Shown here: in pieces, positions 9,159 to 17,871 of the stretch
Position numbering within the stretch: the first letter of the stretch is position 1
How the letters are laid out: each line of letters opens with the position of its first letter
NCBI GenBank assembly: GCA_963740675.1
Contig: CAVUFS010000003.1
Span: forward strand, 682,001-746,000
Length of the DNA stretch: 64,000 nucleotides
Direction: 5' to 3'
Origin: CAIKMD01 sp963740675
GTDB lineage: Bacteria > Pseudomonadota > Alphaproteobacteria > ATCC43930 > CGMCC-115725
The notes under the pieces: model-generated
The model's database searches: none
Told to the model about the DNA's origin: nothing
Seen by the model: the letters and a program-made list of their open reading frames with translations, nothing else
Made by a program: the position numbers and the translations under genes

Positions 9159-9946
9159 AATGCGAGGATTTCGACACTCTCCGCGATCCCTATCTCGATC
9201 GCGAGCTCGATCGCCCTACCGTTGCGCAGATCGATGCGCACCTCCTGCTTTGCACAAGCTGCCGGACCGCGAATCAGCAAGCACGCGCGCTGCAGGATGA
9301 GCTGCGCGCCGAGGCACGCCGCTACCGTGCGCCACCGCTCCTACAAGCGCGCATCCGCCGCGCCATCGCCACGCGTCCACGCCCGCGAGCGTTTGCCAAT
9401 CTGCGTCGTTTCGCGACCGGATGGAGTCCGATTGCCGTCGCGGCATCGCTGATGCTGACCGTCGCGTTGAGCTCGGGTATTACCGCCGATTATCTCGGCG
9501 CCGCGAGCGACAATCGTGTCGTCGACGACGTGATCGCGAGCCATATCCGATCGCTGATGGCGGATCACCTCATCGACGTCGTGTCCTCGGACCAGCACAC
9601 GGTAAAGCCCTGGTTTAACGGCAAACTCGATGTGTCGCCGCCGGCGGTCGATCTGGCGGCTTCCGGATTTCCGCTGCTGGGCGGCCGGCTGGACTATGTC
9701 GACGAGCGGCCTTGCGCGGCACTGGTCTATCGACACGACAAACATGTGATCAATGTGCTGGTCTGGGCGCATGATGGCGGCGATACCGCGGCGAAAGAGT
9801 CGTATTCCCGCCAAGGCTACAATCTGATCCACGTCGCTGGCGATGCGCTGGATTATTGGGTCGTCTCCGACCTCAACCGAGGCGAATTGAACGACTTCGT
9901 CAGCCGCTTGCTCACAGCCGCGCGCGATAGCGATAAGGCGGGCTGA
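9155..9946 (+). CDS. Anti-sigma factor with ZAS zinc-finger domain
   Basis: A 263-residue membrane-anchored anti-sigma factor. The N-terminus carries the ZAS motif H-x3-C-x2-C (AHLLLCTSC), which binds zinc and clamps the sigma factor. A single transmembrane segment (about residues 90-110) follows. The C-terminal periplasmic domain contains GGRLDYVDERPCAALVYR and SDLNRGELNDF, common in proteobacterial anti-sigma factors. It overlaps the sigma gene by four bases. Release of the sigma factor probably responds to an envelope or redox signal. Confidence 0.92.
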   Translation: MKCEDFDTLRDPYLDRELDRPTVAQIDAHLLLCTSCRTANQQARALQDELRAEARRYRAPPLLQARIRRAIATRPRPRAFANLRRFATGWSPIAVAASLMLTVALSSGITADYLGAASDNRVVDDVIASHIRSLMADHLIDVVSSDQHTVKPWFNGKLDVSPPAVDLAASGFPLLGGRLDYVDERPCAALVYRHDKHVINVLVWAHDGGDTAAKESYSRQGYNLIHVAGDALDYWVVSDLNRGELNDFVSRLLTAARDSDKAG

Positions 9947-10245
9947 TCTCTTGAGGCCACAATTCGGTCGGCCAACCGGGCCTTCTTTTAGCGCGAATCG
10001 TCGCCTCGCATAAAATTGTTGCACTAAGACAACCAATACACCATTCTCCCCGGCGCGGCGGCAAAACGTGGCGGGGTCCCTGAGGCTCAGCCGCGACACC
10101 CGCCAGCAGGGAGGCTGACCTTCTGAGTCGAAGCGGCCAGTTGGGTCACGCTGTCGTTGCGGCCGCGTCTATCGCGGCCGCAACGCGACAGCCTTGCCGT
10201 TCCTTCTCTGCGATGATCAAATCCTCAACAGGGAGGACAAAAATC
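9947..10245. other. Intergenic region with an interrupted inverted repeat
   Basis: 299 bases without a credible gene between the anti-sigma gene and the ABC binding-protein gene. The main feature is a GC-rich inverted repeat at 10151-10191, whose arms pair over about 17 bases with a two-base interruption around a TCTAT loop. No T run follows, so it is not a standard terminator. The promoter of the downstream binding-protein gene must lie here. I see no match to a known riboswitch. Confidence 0.5.
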
Positions 10246-11304
10246 ATGAACAGCACAACAGTTGGGCGGCGCTTTACGCTGCGAACACTGACCACGGCCG
10301 CCGCGGCGCTCATCGGCGTCGCGCTGGGCGCCCAGTCCAGCGTCGCGGCCGACAAGATAAAGATCGGCACCGTTCACTCCCAAGGCGGCGCCTCGGTCTT
10401 CGTGGCCATGGCCAAGGGCTACTTCAAGGAACAAGGCCTCGATGCCGAGCTCGTCTTCTTCAATTCCGCGGCACCAATCTCTGTCGCCGCCGCCTCGGGC
10501 GATATCGATTTCGGCACCACGGCGCTGACCGCCGCCTTCTGCAACCTCGCTAATCAGGGCACACTCAAGATCATCGCCTCCGGCGGCTGGGAATGGCCGG
10601 GATTCCAGACCATCGGCTTCCTGGTTTCGAACCAGGCCTATGCAGCCGGACTCCATTCCTTCAAAGACATGAAGGGCCATAAGGTGGGCATCACCCAACT
10701 CGGCACGCCGCTCGAATTCGATCTGGCGCGCGTCCTCGAGAAGAATGGACTCGCGACGAGCGATGTGCGCGTCATACCACTGCAATCGAATCAGAACGTC
10801 GCGTCGGCGCTCAAAGGCGGCGAGGTCGATGCCGGGGTGCAGACCGTCGCCAATGTCTATCCGCTGGTGGAGCGTGGCGACGCGAAGCTGCTCGGCTGGG
10901 TCGTCGATGCGCTCGGCGTCAACCAGAGCACGGTGACCTTCACCAGCAGCAAGATGATCAAGGATCATCCCGACGACGTGAAACGCTTCCTCACCGCCTT
11001 CGCCAAAGGCGGGACGACCTGGGATGCGGCGTTCATGGATGCGCAGGGCAAGCGCGCCGATCAGCCGAGCGCACCCGAGATGACCGGCATTGTCGCCAAG
11101 GCGCTCGGCGAAAAGCCCGAGGTCATTGCGCGCGGCATCGGCTATTTCGATCCGCAGAACCGCATCATCATGTCCGATACCCAAGCCGTGCTCGACTGGT
11201 ATCACGCCAACGGCAAGGTCAAGGACCACATAAAGGCGGAGAATCTGATCGACAAGCGCTTCGCCATCGAGGCAAAGCCGCCCTTCACGACGGCATCGCA
11301 TTAA
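10246..11304 (+). CDS. ABC transporter substrate-binding protein (NitT/TauT, SsuA/THI5-like)
   Basis: A 352-residue periplasmic binding protein. The ATG at 10246 follows GGGAGG at nine bases and opens a Tat-like or long Sec leader (MNSTTVGRRFTLRTLTTAAAA...VAA). The mature protein has the SsuA/THI5-type layout: KIGTVHSQGGASVFVAMAKG, then GYFKEQGLDAELVFF and MKGHKVGITQLGTP. Family members bind sulfonates, nitrate, taurine or pyrimidines. No permease or ATPase gene is adjacent, so the substrate and partner are unknown. Confidence 0.85.
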   Translation: MNSTTVGRRFTLRTLTTAAAALIGVALGAQSSVAADKIKIGTVHSQGGASVFVAMAKGYFKEQGLDAELVFFNSAAPISVAAASGDIDFGTTALTAAFCNLANQGTLKIIASGGWEWPGFQTIGFLVSNQAYAAGLHSFKDMKGHKVGITQLGTPLEFDLARVLEKNGLATSDVRVIPLQSNQNVASALKGGEVDAGVQTVANVYPLVERGDAKLLGWVVDALGVNQSTVTFTSSKMIKDHPDDVKRFLTAFAKGGTTWDAAFMDAQGKRADQPSAPEMTGIVAKALGEKPEVIARGIGYFDPQNRIIMSDTQAVLDWYHANGKVKDHIKAENLIDKRFAIEAKPPFTTASH

Positions 11305-11314
11305 GCGCGGCGGG

Positions 11315-12691
11315 CTAGTCCGCCGCTTCCTTCTGCGGCTCGGGGACCTTGTCGCGCATCGTGACGAATTCCTCGGCCGCGGTCGGATGCACCGCCATGG
11401 TCGCATCGAATTGCTGCTTGGTCGCGCCGCAGATGATCGCGACGGCAAGGCATTGCACGATCTCGGGCAAATCGACGCCGACCATGTGAACGCCGAGGAC
11501 CTTCTGCGTCGGTCGGTCGACGACCAGCTTCATCATCGTCCGCTCCTCGCGGCCCGACAGCGTGTTCTTCATCGGCCGGAAGCGCGCGCGATAGATATCG
11601 AGCGTGTGGCCGCGCTTGCGCGCCTCGCGCTCGCTGAGGCCGACCGTGCCGACCGGCGGCTGGCTGAACACCGCGGTCGCGACGTTGTGGTGCGAGATCT
11701 TCATCTTGTTGTTGTTGTAGAGGGTCTCGGCGATCGCCCTGCCTTCCGCGATCGCGACCGGCGTCAGGTTAAGCCGGTCGGTGACATCGCCGATCGCATA
11801 GATATTCGGCACCGAGGTCTTCGACCATTCGTCGACCAGCACGCGCCCATCGGCATGCAGCTTCACCCCAACTTCCTCGAGCCCCATGTTCTTGATGTTG
11901 GGCTTGCGGCCAGTCGCATACATGATGAGATCGGCGGAAATCTCTTCGCCGGCCTTGGTATGCGCGGTGAAGCCGCCTTGGATCTTGTCGATACGCGCCA
12001 ACTCGGTGCGGGTGCGGATGGTGATGCCGCGCTGGCGCATCTCCTTGGCGATATCGACACGCACGTCGTCGTCGAAGCCGTTTAGCACCTCCTCGGCGCG
12101 GCACGTCAAGGTGACGTTGGCCTTTAACCCCGAGAAGATATTGGCGAATTCCAGCGCAATATAACCACCGCCGACGATCAGGATATTACGAGGAAGCTGC
12201 GGCAACTCGAGCGCTTCGTTCGAGGAGATGACATGCTCAATGCCAGGAATGTGCGGCGTCACGGGATGCGAGCCGGTGGCAACGATGATGGTCTCGGCGG
12301 TGACGGTCTTGCCGTTCGACAGCGAGATCGTATGCGGATCGACCAAGGTCGCGCGTGCTTCGAAGAGCGTGCAATCCTTCAACAGGCTGCGGTAGATGCC
12401 CTCGAGCCGGTCGAGCTCTTTGTTCTTGTTGGCGATGAGAGTCGGCCAATCGAAGCGCGGCGGCGTGACCTCCCAGCCAAAACCGCGCGCGTCCTCGAAC
12501 GCATCGGCGAATTGCGCGCCGTAGACCAGCAGCTTTTTCGGCACGCAACCACGCATCACGCAGGTGCCGCCGATGCGGCTGTTCTCTGCGATGCCGACCT
12601 TCACGCCATAAGACGCAGCCCGGCGCGAACCGGCCACGCCGCCCGATCCGGCGCCGATGGTGAAAAGGTCGAAATCGTATTTAGTAGCCAT
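11315..12691 (-). CDS. gor: Glutathione-disulfide reductase
   Basis: A 458-residue class I pyridine nucleotide-disulfide oxidoreductase that reduces GSSG with NADPH in the cytoplasm. FAD-binding GAGSGGVAGSRRAA is followed by the redox-active dithiol GGTCVMRGCVPKK, an NADPH-binding GGGYIALEFANIF motif, the second FAD motif YAIGDVTDRLNLTPVA and the catalytic MAVHPTAAEE. The CVMRGC spacing and C-terminus are those of bacterial Gor rather than lipoamide dehydrogenase. It is probably the last gene of a leftward operon after the aminoacylase and PaiB-like genes. Confidence 0.93.
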   Translation of the reverse strand: MATKYDFDLFTIGAGSGGVAGSRRAASYGVKVGIAENSRIGGTCVMRGCVPKKLLVYGAQFADAFEDARGFGWEVTPPRFDWPTLIANKNKELDRLEGIYRSLLKDCTLFEARATLVDPHTISLSNGKTVTAETIIVATGSHPVTPHIPGIEHVISSNEALELPQLPRNILIVGGGYIALEFANIFSGLKANVTLTCRAEEVLNGFDDDVRVDIAKEMRQRGITIRTRTELARIDKIQGGFTAHTKAGEEISADLIMYATGRKPNIKNMGLEEVGVKLHADGRVLVDEWSKTSVPNIYAIGDVTDRLNLTPVAIAEGRAIAETLYNNNKMKISHHNVATAVFSQPPVGTVGLSEREARKRGHTLDIYRARFRPMKNTLSGREERTMMKLVVDRPTQKVLGVHMVGVDLPEIVQCLAVAIICGATKQQFDATMAVHPTAAEEFVTMRDKVPEPQKEAAD

Positions 12692-12711
12692 GAATGATCC
12701 CTTGTTTGGCG

Positions 12712-13350
12712 CTATGTCTTCGCAGTGTTGCGTTCGGTGACGATCGCGGCGACCGCGGCATTTCCCTCGCGGCTCAGCCCTTCTGCTGCGCCCGCGCTAT
12801 CGGCCGGCAGGCGGTTCTGGCTCATCTTCCATTTGCCATAGAGTCGTGCGATGGGCAGCGCGAAGCCGATGATGCCCTTGGCCATGCCGGCGATGTAATC
12901 GGGTGGCGCATCGCTCACCGCCCAGGGCAAGGCGTGGTGTGATTCATGCGAGGTCGTCAGCCGCGTCACATGTGCGATCTTCCAATCGAGATCGTCGATG
13001 AAGCGCAAATTGCCGTGGGCATGGATCGCGACATAATTCCAGGTAGGCACAACCTTGCCGGTCTCTCGCTTCGACGGATACCAAGACGGGCTGACATAGG
13101 CATGGGGACCCAGGAACATCGCCAATGCCTCGACGCCTTCCGTCGACACGCCGCGACCTTGAGGATTGCCGCGTGCCAGATGCCCGGTCAGCATACCATA
13201 GGGCGCCGGCTCGGCATCGAGCAGCAGCGGGATGTGGCTTGCGGCCAAGCCTTCGGCGCCGGTGGTGACCAGCGTCCCGAAGGCGATCGTGCGCATCGCA
13301 TCGTGCAGCACCGGGATACGGTCTTCGGCGAATTCCTTGGGAAGATACAT
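12712..13350 (-). CDS. PaiB-family FMN-binding protein (putative transcriptional regulator)
   Basis: A 212-residue PaiB-like split-barrel protein. Family marks are the start MYLPKEFAEDR, the segment HIPLLLD, and the conserved PHAYVSPSWYPSK followed by VPTWNYVAIHAHG. In Bacillus, PaiB is linked to repression of sporulation and protease genes. In proteobacteria the role is unclear, and an FMN-dependent enzymatic role is possible. The start lies three bases after the stop of the D-aminoacylase-like gene, and gor follows 20 bases on, so the three are probably co-transcribed. Confidence 0.87.
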   Translation of the reverse strand: MYLPKEFAEDRIPVLHDAMRTIAFGTLVTTGAEGLAASHIPLLLDAEPAPYGMLTGHLARGNPQGRGVSTEGVEALAMFLGPHAYVSPSWYPSKRETGKVVPTWNYVAIHAHGNLRFIDDLDWKIAHVTRLTTSHESHHALPWAVSDAPPDYIAGMAKGIIGFALPIARLYGKWKMSQNRLPADSAGAAEGLSREGNAAVAAIVTERNTAKT

Positions 13351-13353
13351 GGA

Positions 13354-14955
13354 TTACCGTGGACGTCGCGTGAGCAGCTTGCCGGCGAGCGCGCCGGTGT
13401 GGTCGGCATGATCCACGGTTACGACGCCATTGACCAGTACCGTCGTCGCCTTGCCGGCGGGATATTGATGCGGGTCGTCATAGGTCGCGCGCTCGGCGAA
13501 TTCGGCCGGATCGAAGAGCGTCACATCGGCAGCGTAGCCCGGCTTCAAGAGCCCGCGATCGGTGAAGCCGAGCGAGCGTGCCGAGAGGCCGGTCATCTTC
13601 CAGATCGCGCGCGGCAAATCGACGAGCTTCAGATCACGGCAGTAATGGCCAAGAATGCGCGGGAACGTCCCATAGAAGCGCGGATGCGGCCGCCCCTGCC
13701 CCGTCGTCCCATATGGCGCGACACAATTCCCGTCAGAGCCGACTGAGACATGCGGCGAGCGGATCATGGTCTGGATATCGTCTTCCGAGATCGAATCCAC
13801 CAGTACCCGCGTCGCACATTTATCCTCGATCAGATAATCGCAAACGCGATCGACCGGATCGACGCCGCGCTCTGCCGCCAACGCGCTCATGAATTTTCCA
13901 GCGAATTGCGGCGTGTTCGGGCTCACCGAGATGCGGATCGCATCCCAATTCTTGATGCGGCCGAAATTGTTGAGACCGCTGGTCGCGATCTCGCTCTTGA
14001 TGCGCCCTCGATTCGCAGGATCGGCCAGCCGAGCCATCATCTCGCCGAGATCGTCGCTCTGCACCCAGCGGGGCAACAGGTTCTTCAACGGATTGCTCGC
14101 CGCCGTATAGGGATATTGATCGCAATCGATGGCGACGCCCGCACCGCGCGCGCTCTCGATACGGCCAAGCATCTCATCCGCCCGGCCCCAATTGTCGAGA
14201 CCGGAAAGCTTCATGTGCACGACCTGCACATGAACATGCGCCTCGCGGCCGACCGCGATCGCCTCATCGAGCGCCTCGAAGACGGCGTTCGCTTCATCGC
14301 GCAGATGCGTGAAGTATCGCCCGCCTTTTTCGCGCACGATCTTTGCCAGCGCGATCACCTCGTCGGTCGCCGCGAAAGCGCCCGGCGGCGTGAACAGCCC
14401 GGTCGAGAGGCCGTACGCGCCGGCATCAAGCGATTGCGTCAACAGGCTCGCCATCGCCTCAAGCTCGTCGCTCGAGGCTTTGCGATTGGCCATGCCCATC
14501 ACCATCAGCCGCAGCGTGTTGTGGCCGACCAGCGGCACGAGATTGGTCGAGGTCGCGGGAAAGCTGCCGAGGTAATCGGCATAGCTCTGATCGACGAAAG
14601 TAATCCAAGGCGCGCTCGGCGACAGATAGTCGCGCAGCACACCGGCCTTGCCCGGCAGCACCGGCGCGCAGGAATAGCCGCAATGGCCGATCACCTCGGT
14701 GGTAACGCCCTGGCGGATCTTGCTCTCCGCCTTGGGATTGATCGGTAAGGTCCAATCGGAATGCGTCTTGATGTCGATGAAGCCGGGCGCGACGACCAGG
14801 CCGCGCGCATCGATCACCCGCACCGCCTCGCCATCGATCTTCGGCGCGATGGCGGCAATGCGGCCATCCACGATGGCGATATCCGCCGCCACCGCCGGCG
14901 TGCCGCTGCCGTCGATAACCTCGCCGCCACGTATCAGGATATCGGCTTTGGACAT
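13354..14955 (-). CDS. N-acyl-D-amino-acid deacylase-like amidohydrolase
   Basis: A 533-residue amidohydrolase of the D-aminoacylase type, which removes acyl groups from N-acyl-D-amino acids. Visible marks are APGFIDIKTHSDW near the N-terminus, EVIGHCGYS with the metal-bridging cysteine, HLRDEANAVFEAL, VVHMKLSG and SVGSDG with the catalytic aspartate. The usual HxH metal motif is KTH here, so the first histidine is replaced by lysine; related predicted deacylases may share this. First gene of the probable operon with paiB-like and gor genes. Exact substrate uncertain. Confidence 0.83.
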   Translation of the reverse strand: MSKADILIRGGEVIDGSGTPAVAADIAIVDGRIAAIAPKIDGEAVRVIDARGLVVAPGFIDIKTHSDWTLPINPKAESKIRQGVTTEVIGHCGYSCAPVLPGKAGVLRDYLSPSAPWITFVDQSYADYLGSFPATSTNLVPLVGHNTLRLMVMGMANRKASSDELEAMASLLTQSLDAGAYGLSTGLFTPPGAFAATDEVIALAKIVREKGGRYFTHLRDEANAVFEALDEAIAVGREAHVHVQVVHMKLSGLDNWGRADEMLGRIESARGAGVAIDCDQYPYTAASNPLKNLLPRWVQSDDLGEMMARLADPANRGRIKSEIATSGLNNFGRIKNWDAIRISVSPNTPQFAGKFMSALAAERGVDPVDRVCDYLIEDKCATRVLVDSISEDDIQTMIRSPHVSVGSDGNCVAPYGTTGQGRPHPRFYGTFPRILGHYCRDLKLVDLPRAIWKMTGLSARSLGFTDRGLLKPGYAADVTLFDPAEFAERATYDDPHQYPAGKATTVLVNGVVTVDHADHTGALAGKLLTRRPR

Positions 14956-15002
14956 ACCCCCAATCTAGCGGATAAAATTGCGGCGGTTTAGGGAGGGCAC
15001 CC

Positions 15003-16280
15003 ATGCTGTCGAAAGAGGACAACGAGCGGATCACCCGCGTCGGACCGGGGACGCCGATGGGCGAGATGTTGCGCGAATGCTGGACGCCGGCGCTGCGCTC
15101 GGTCTCGCTCATCGCCGATGGCGCGCCGAAGCAGTTCCGCCTGCTCGGCGAGGACCTCGTCGCTTTCCGCGCCACGGACGGCCGTGTCGGGGTGCTCGCC
15201 CGCCAATGCCCGCATCGCTGCTCGTCCCTCGCCCTCGCCCGTAACGAAGAGAACGGGCTGCGCTGCATCTTCCATGGCTGGAAATTCGACGTCTCGGGCA
15301 AATGCGTCGACGCCCCGACCGAGCCGGCCGATCGCCGCGCAGCTTTCGCCGCCACCGTGCCCGTGACGCATTACCCGGCACGCGAAGCCGGCGGCATGGT
15401 CTGGATCTATATGGGCCGCCGCGCGACGCCGCCCGATTTCTACGATTTCGAATTTCATCATCCGCCGGCCGATGCGCTGCTGCGCTGCGCGATCGTGCAC
15501 GGCAATTGGCTGCAAGGCCTCGAAGGCCAGCTCGATTCCGCGCATCTCAATTTCCTGCACAGCTCTTCGGTCCCAGGCCGCTCCAACGCCGCCAGCACCG
15601 GCAGGATGGTTTCGTCGGACACGTCGCCGCGTTTCGAATTCATCGACAAGCCCTACGGCTTCCGCGAGGCGGCGATGCGCAACATGCCGGACGGCTCGAT
15701 CTATGCGCGCATCCGCGAGGTCGTACTGCCGTATTTCTCCTTCATCCCGGGCAATCACGGCGAGCCGCGTTTCGTCGTCGCCATCGTGCCGATCGACGAC
15801 GAGTGGAGCGCGCATTGGTACTACTACATGCATCCGTTCGGCCCGGTGCCGGATTGGTATCGCGCCCAGGCGCTCGACCGCAGCGGGCCGGATCACGACG
15901 ATTTTGCCGCCGATCGCGGCGATATGTCGAATAGCTGGCATCAGGACCGCAGCGCCATGGCCGGCGGCCATTTCAGCGGCATGCTCAAGAATTTCGTATA
16001 TGAGGATTTCATCATCGAGGAATCGATGGGGCCGATCGCCGATCGCAGCCGCGAATTCCTCGGCTCGAGCGACGCGGTGATCGTGCGCGCGCGGCGGCTG
16101 TTCTTCAAAGCGCTCGATGAGCATGCCGCCAGCGGCAAGCTTCCCTTCGGCCTCGATCAGGGGATTGATTATCGCGCGATCCGCGCGCTCGCGATCCGCT
16201 ATCCGCACGATGTCGATTGGCGGCAGCTCGATCTCAAAAATCCGCCGGGCTACGAATTCCGCCTGTCCGACGCGAGCTGA
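15003..16280 (+). CDS. Rieske-type aromatic ring-hydroxylating oxygenase, alpha subunit
   Basis: A 425-residue oxygenase component close in layout to phthalate 4,5-dioxygenase. The Rieske [2Fe-2S] ligands are in CPHRCS and CIFHGWKF (about residues 69-95). The mononuclear iron region reads NWLQGLEGQLDSAHLNFLHS, with the bridging aspartate and two histidines. It should hydroxylate an aromatic acid or demethylate an aromatic ether using electrons from a separate reductase. The nearest candidate is the Rieske-FAD protein at 31666. Divergent from the deacylase gene across 47 bases. Confidence 0.9.
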   Translation: MLSKEDNERITRVGPGTPMGEMLRECWTPALRSVSLIADGAPKQFRLLGEDLVAFRATDGRVGVLARQCPHRCSSLALARNEENGLRCIFHGWKFDVSGKCVDAPTEPADRRAAFAATVPVTHYPAREAGGMVWIYMGRRATPPDFYDFEFHHPPADALLRCAIVHGNWLQGLEGQLDSAHLNFLHSSSVPGRSNAASTGRMVSSDTSPRFEFIDKPYGFREAAMRNMPDGSIYARIREVVLPYFSFIPGNHGEPRFVVAIVPIDDEWSAHWYYYMHPFGPVPDWYRAQALDRSGPDHDDFAADRGDMSNSWHQDRSAMAGGHFSGMLKNFVYEDFIIEESMGPIADRSREFLGSSDAVIVRARRLFFKALDEHAASGKLPFGLDQGIDYRAIRALAIRYPHDVDWRQLDLKNPPGYEFRLSDAS

Positions 16281-16292
16281 GGTCGCGTCCTA

Positions 16293-16333
16293 AAAAAAAC
16301 GGGGCGCGACCGTCAGCGCGGCCTCGCCCCGTC
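16293..16333 (-). terminator. Rho-independent terminator of the 16355-16780 gene
   Basis: Read on the minus strand, an 8-bp GC-rich stem (ACGGGGCG with CGCCCCGT) is followed directly by eight T residues. It starts 22 bases after the stop codon of the minus-strand gene. On the plus strand, GGTCGCG/CGCGACC (16282-16312) just after the oxygenase stop overlaps it and may help end transcription from that side. Confidence 0.85.
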
Positions 16334-16354
16334 CCTGTCACCAACCAGTCTCGA

Positions 16355-16780
16355 TCAGCTTGCTTCGGCCAAAGCCGCTTCGCTGTCGGCGCCCGTCTTC
16401 TTGCCGCGACCGCGCGGTGGGAAACTGATCACGGCTGCCGTGCCCCGCATTGCCGAAGCGGTATCGAAATGCGCGATCGTCAGGTGGCGCTCGTCGCCGA
16501 TCCCCTCGACCGCGATGATCGCGTCATGGCCGCTCGAGGTGACCTCGTCGCGCAGCGCCCAGGCACCGGCCGATGCAATCTTGTGTTCGAGCGAGTCCGC
16601 GCGGTGACGGCGGAACAAAGACCGCGCCTGCTGGCCGTCGAGGATGAGCGGATTGCGGAGTTCCAGCATCTGCCAGCGATGCGCGCCAAGCTGCGTGTTA
16701 TGCGCGGCGCTGACGTAATAGGTGCCAATGCCAAGAAGCAAACAGGGGGCTTGGCGTGGCCGCGCCATGATCTTCAGCAT
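16355..16780 (-). CDS. Hypothetical protein, 141 residues
   Basis: A small protein with a basic N-terminus (MLKIMARPRQAP), a short hydrophobic stretch (CLLLGIGTYYVSAAH) and a polar, globular remainder ending in a lysine/arginine-rich patch (PPRGRGKKTG). AAAGGT seven bases before the ATG at 16780 supports this start; the frame stays open further upstream but without a plausible leader. It is followed by a good terminator, which supports it being a real transcription unit. No family recognised. Confidence 0.5.
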   Translation of the reverse strand: MLKIMARPRQAPCLLLGIGTYYVSAAHNTQLGAHRWQMLELRNPLILDGQQARSLFRRHRADSLEHKIASAGAWALRDEVTSSGHDAIIAVEGIGDERHLTIAHFDTASAMRGTAAVISFPPRGRGKKTGADSEAALAEAS

Positions 16781-17132
16781 AGGTTTACCTTTCTTGAAAA
16801 TGAGTGAAAAACGGTGACCCCTCTTCCGGTCCGATCCCCCGCAAAATCCGGTGCAAGAGCGCGTCCGATCGATGGCGATATGAGTACCCGCCAATTGCGG
16901 CAACAACTGGCCAACTTTGGGGTACGACACGGAATACAGATACAATTGGAGATAAAATTCACACTTCGTTTACGCCGTTATTTGCTTTTCATTAACCATG
17001 ATTTTCAACGCGTAAATTTCGCTTTCAAAACGCGGCATTCAATGATGGTTCCGGTACCCGCGGTAGGCCAAGCGATTGCTGCTGGGATTGCTCTTCTGGC
17101 AAAACCAGACGATGGCACGATCCACACCGGCC
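16781..17132. other. Gene-free interval with an AT-rich patch
   Basis: About 350 bases between two minus-strand genes. Bases about 16930-17030 are clearly AT-richer than the surroundings, which would suit a promoter for the gene starting at 16780. No credible coding frame, repeat or terminator was seen. Confidence 0.4.
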
Positions 17133-17795
17133 TTATGCCGTCAGCGGCGTCGTCATCGCCATCAGCAGATCGATATCGCCATCGAAGAAATCGCTATCGA
17201 TCTTCCCGGCGATGCCGTTGACCGTGCCGTCTTGGGACTTCTGGAAGAAGGCGTAGGACGCCCAGCCCTTCGGCATGCGCGGCGGGTCCTGGCTGTAATC
17301 GGCGACCCACAGTGGATGATCGCCGAAACCGACAGGATCGCCGAGCGTCGCCCAGAAACGCGCTGTTGTGTAGATGATCGTCTTGCGCCCGGCGAAAAGC
17401 GGATCGGCCTCGACCGCCGCGATCCAGGCTTTGACCCCAGCCACATAATGCGCGATCGAGATGCCGTCCGGCTGCATCTCGACATCGATGACCGCCGGCA
17501 GATAGACGTTCTCACCGGGCGCGACGGCGCTCCGCACTTGGCTCAGAAACAGCTGCGCCTGCGCACCAGCATCGTCCACCGGCACGAAGAAATGATATGC
17601 GCCACGGATCAGCCCCGCGGCCTTGGCGCCTTGCCAATGAGATTTGAACGTCGTCTCGGTCTGTGCGCTGATGCCGTAGCTGGCCCGCGCAAAGACGAAT
17701 TGCATTCCCGCGGCCTTGACCTTCGCCCAATCGACATTGGGCTGGAACTTCGAGACGTCGAGCCCCGGTGTGCGCAGATTCGGCATTTTCCCCAT
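17133..17795 (-). CDS. GH25-family muramidase (lysozyme-like)
   Basis: A 220-residue glycoside hydrolase family 25 domain, which cleaves the MurNAc-GlcNAc bond of peptidoglycan. The N-terminal GLDVSKFQPNVDW is the family hallmark with the first catalytic-site aspartate. AVIDVEMQPD carries the D-x-E pair. Later segments IIYTTARFWATLGDP and LWVADYSQ fit the barrel. The domain fills the protein and no signal peptide is seen, so export would need another route or the enzyme is cytoplasmic. The start could also be the ATG at 17786. No phage genes are nearby. Confidence 0.82.
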   Translation of the reverse strand: MGKMPNLRTPGLDVSKFQPNVDWAKVKAAGMQFVFARASYGISAQTETTFKSHWQGAKAAGLIRGAYHFFVPVDDAGAQAQLFLSQVRSAVAPGENVYLPAVIDVEMQPDGISIAHYVAGVKAWIAAVEADPLFAGRKTIIYTTARFWATLGDPVGFGDHPLWVADYSQDPPRMPKGWASYAFFQKSQDGTVNGIAGKIDSDFFDGDIDLLMAMTTPLTA

Positions 17796-17871
17796 CCCCC
17801 AAATGCTGAGAGGGAGGATACCGGATAGGGTCCGAACTCTTGCCGACGAAAAAACGCGTGGTCCGACTGGC

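Noticed and set aside
10060..10140. Possible TPP or other riboswitch upstream of the SsuA/THI5-like gene
   Set aside because: CTGAG and related bits occur by chance, but the conserved TPP core and its helices cannot be aligned.
17133..17795. Prophage remnant based on the GH25 lysozyme gene
   Set aside because: No holin, integrase, tail or other phage gene lies nearby.
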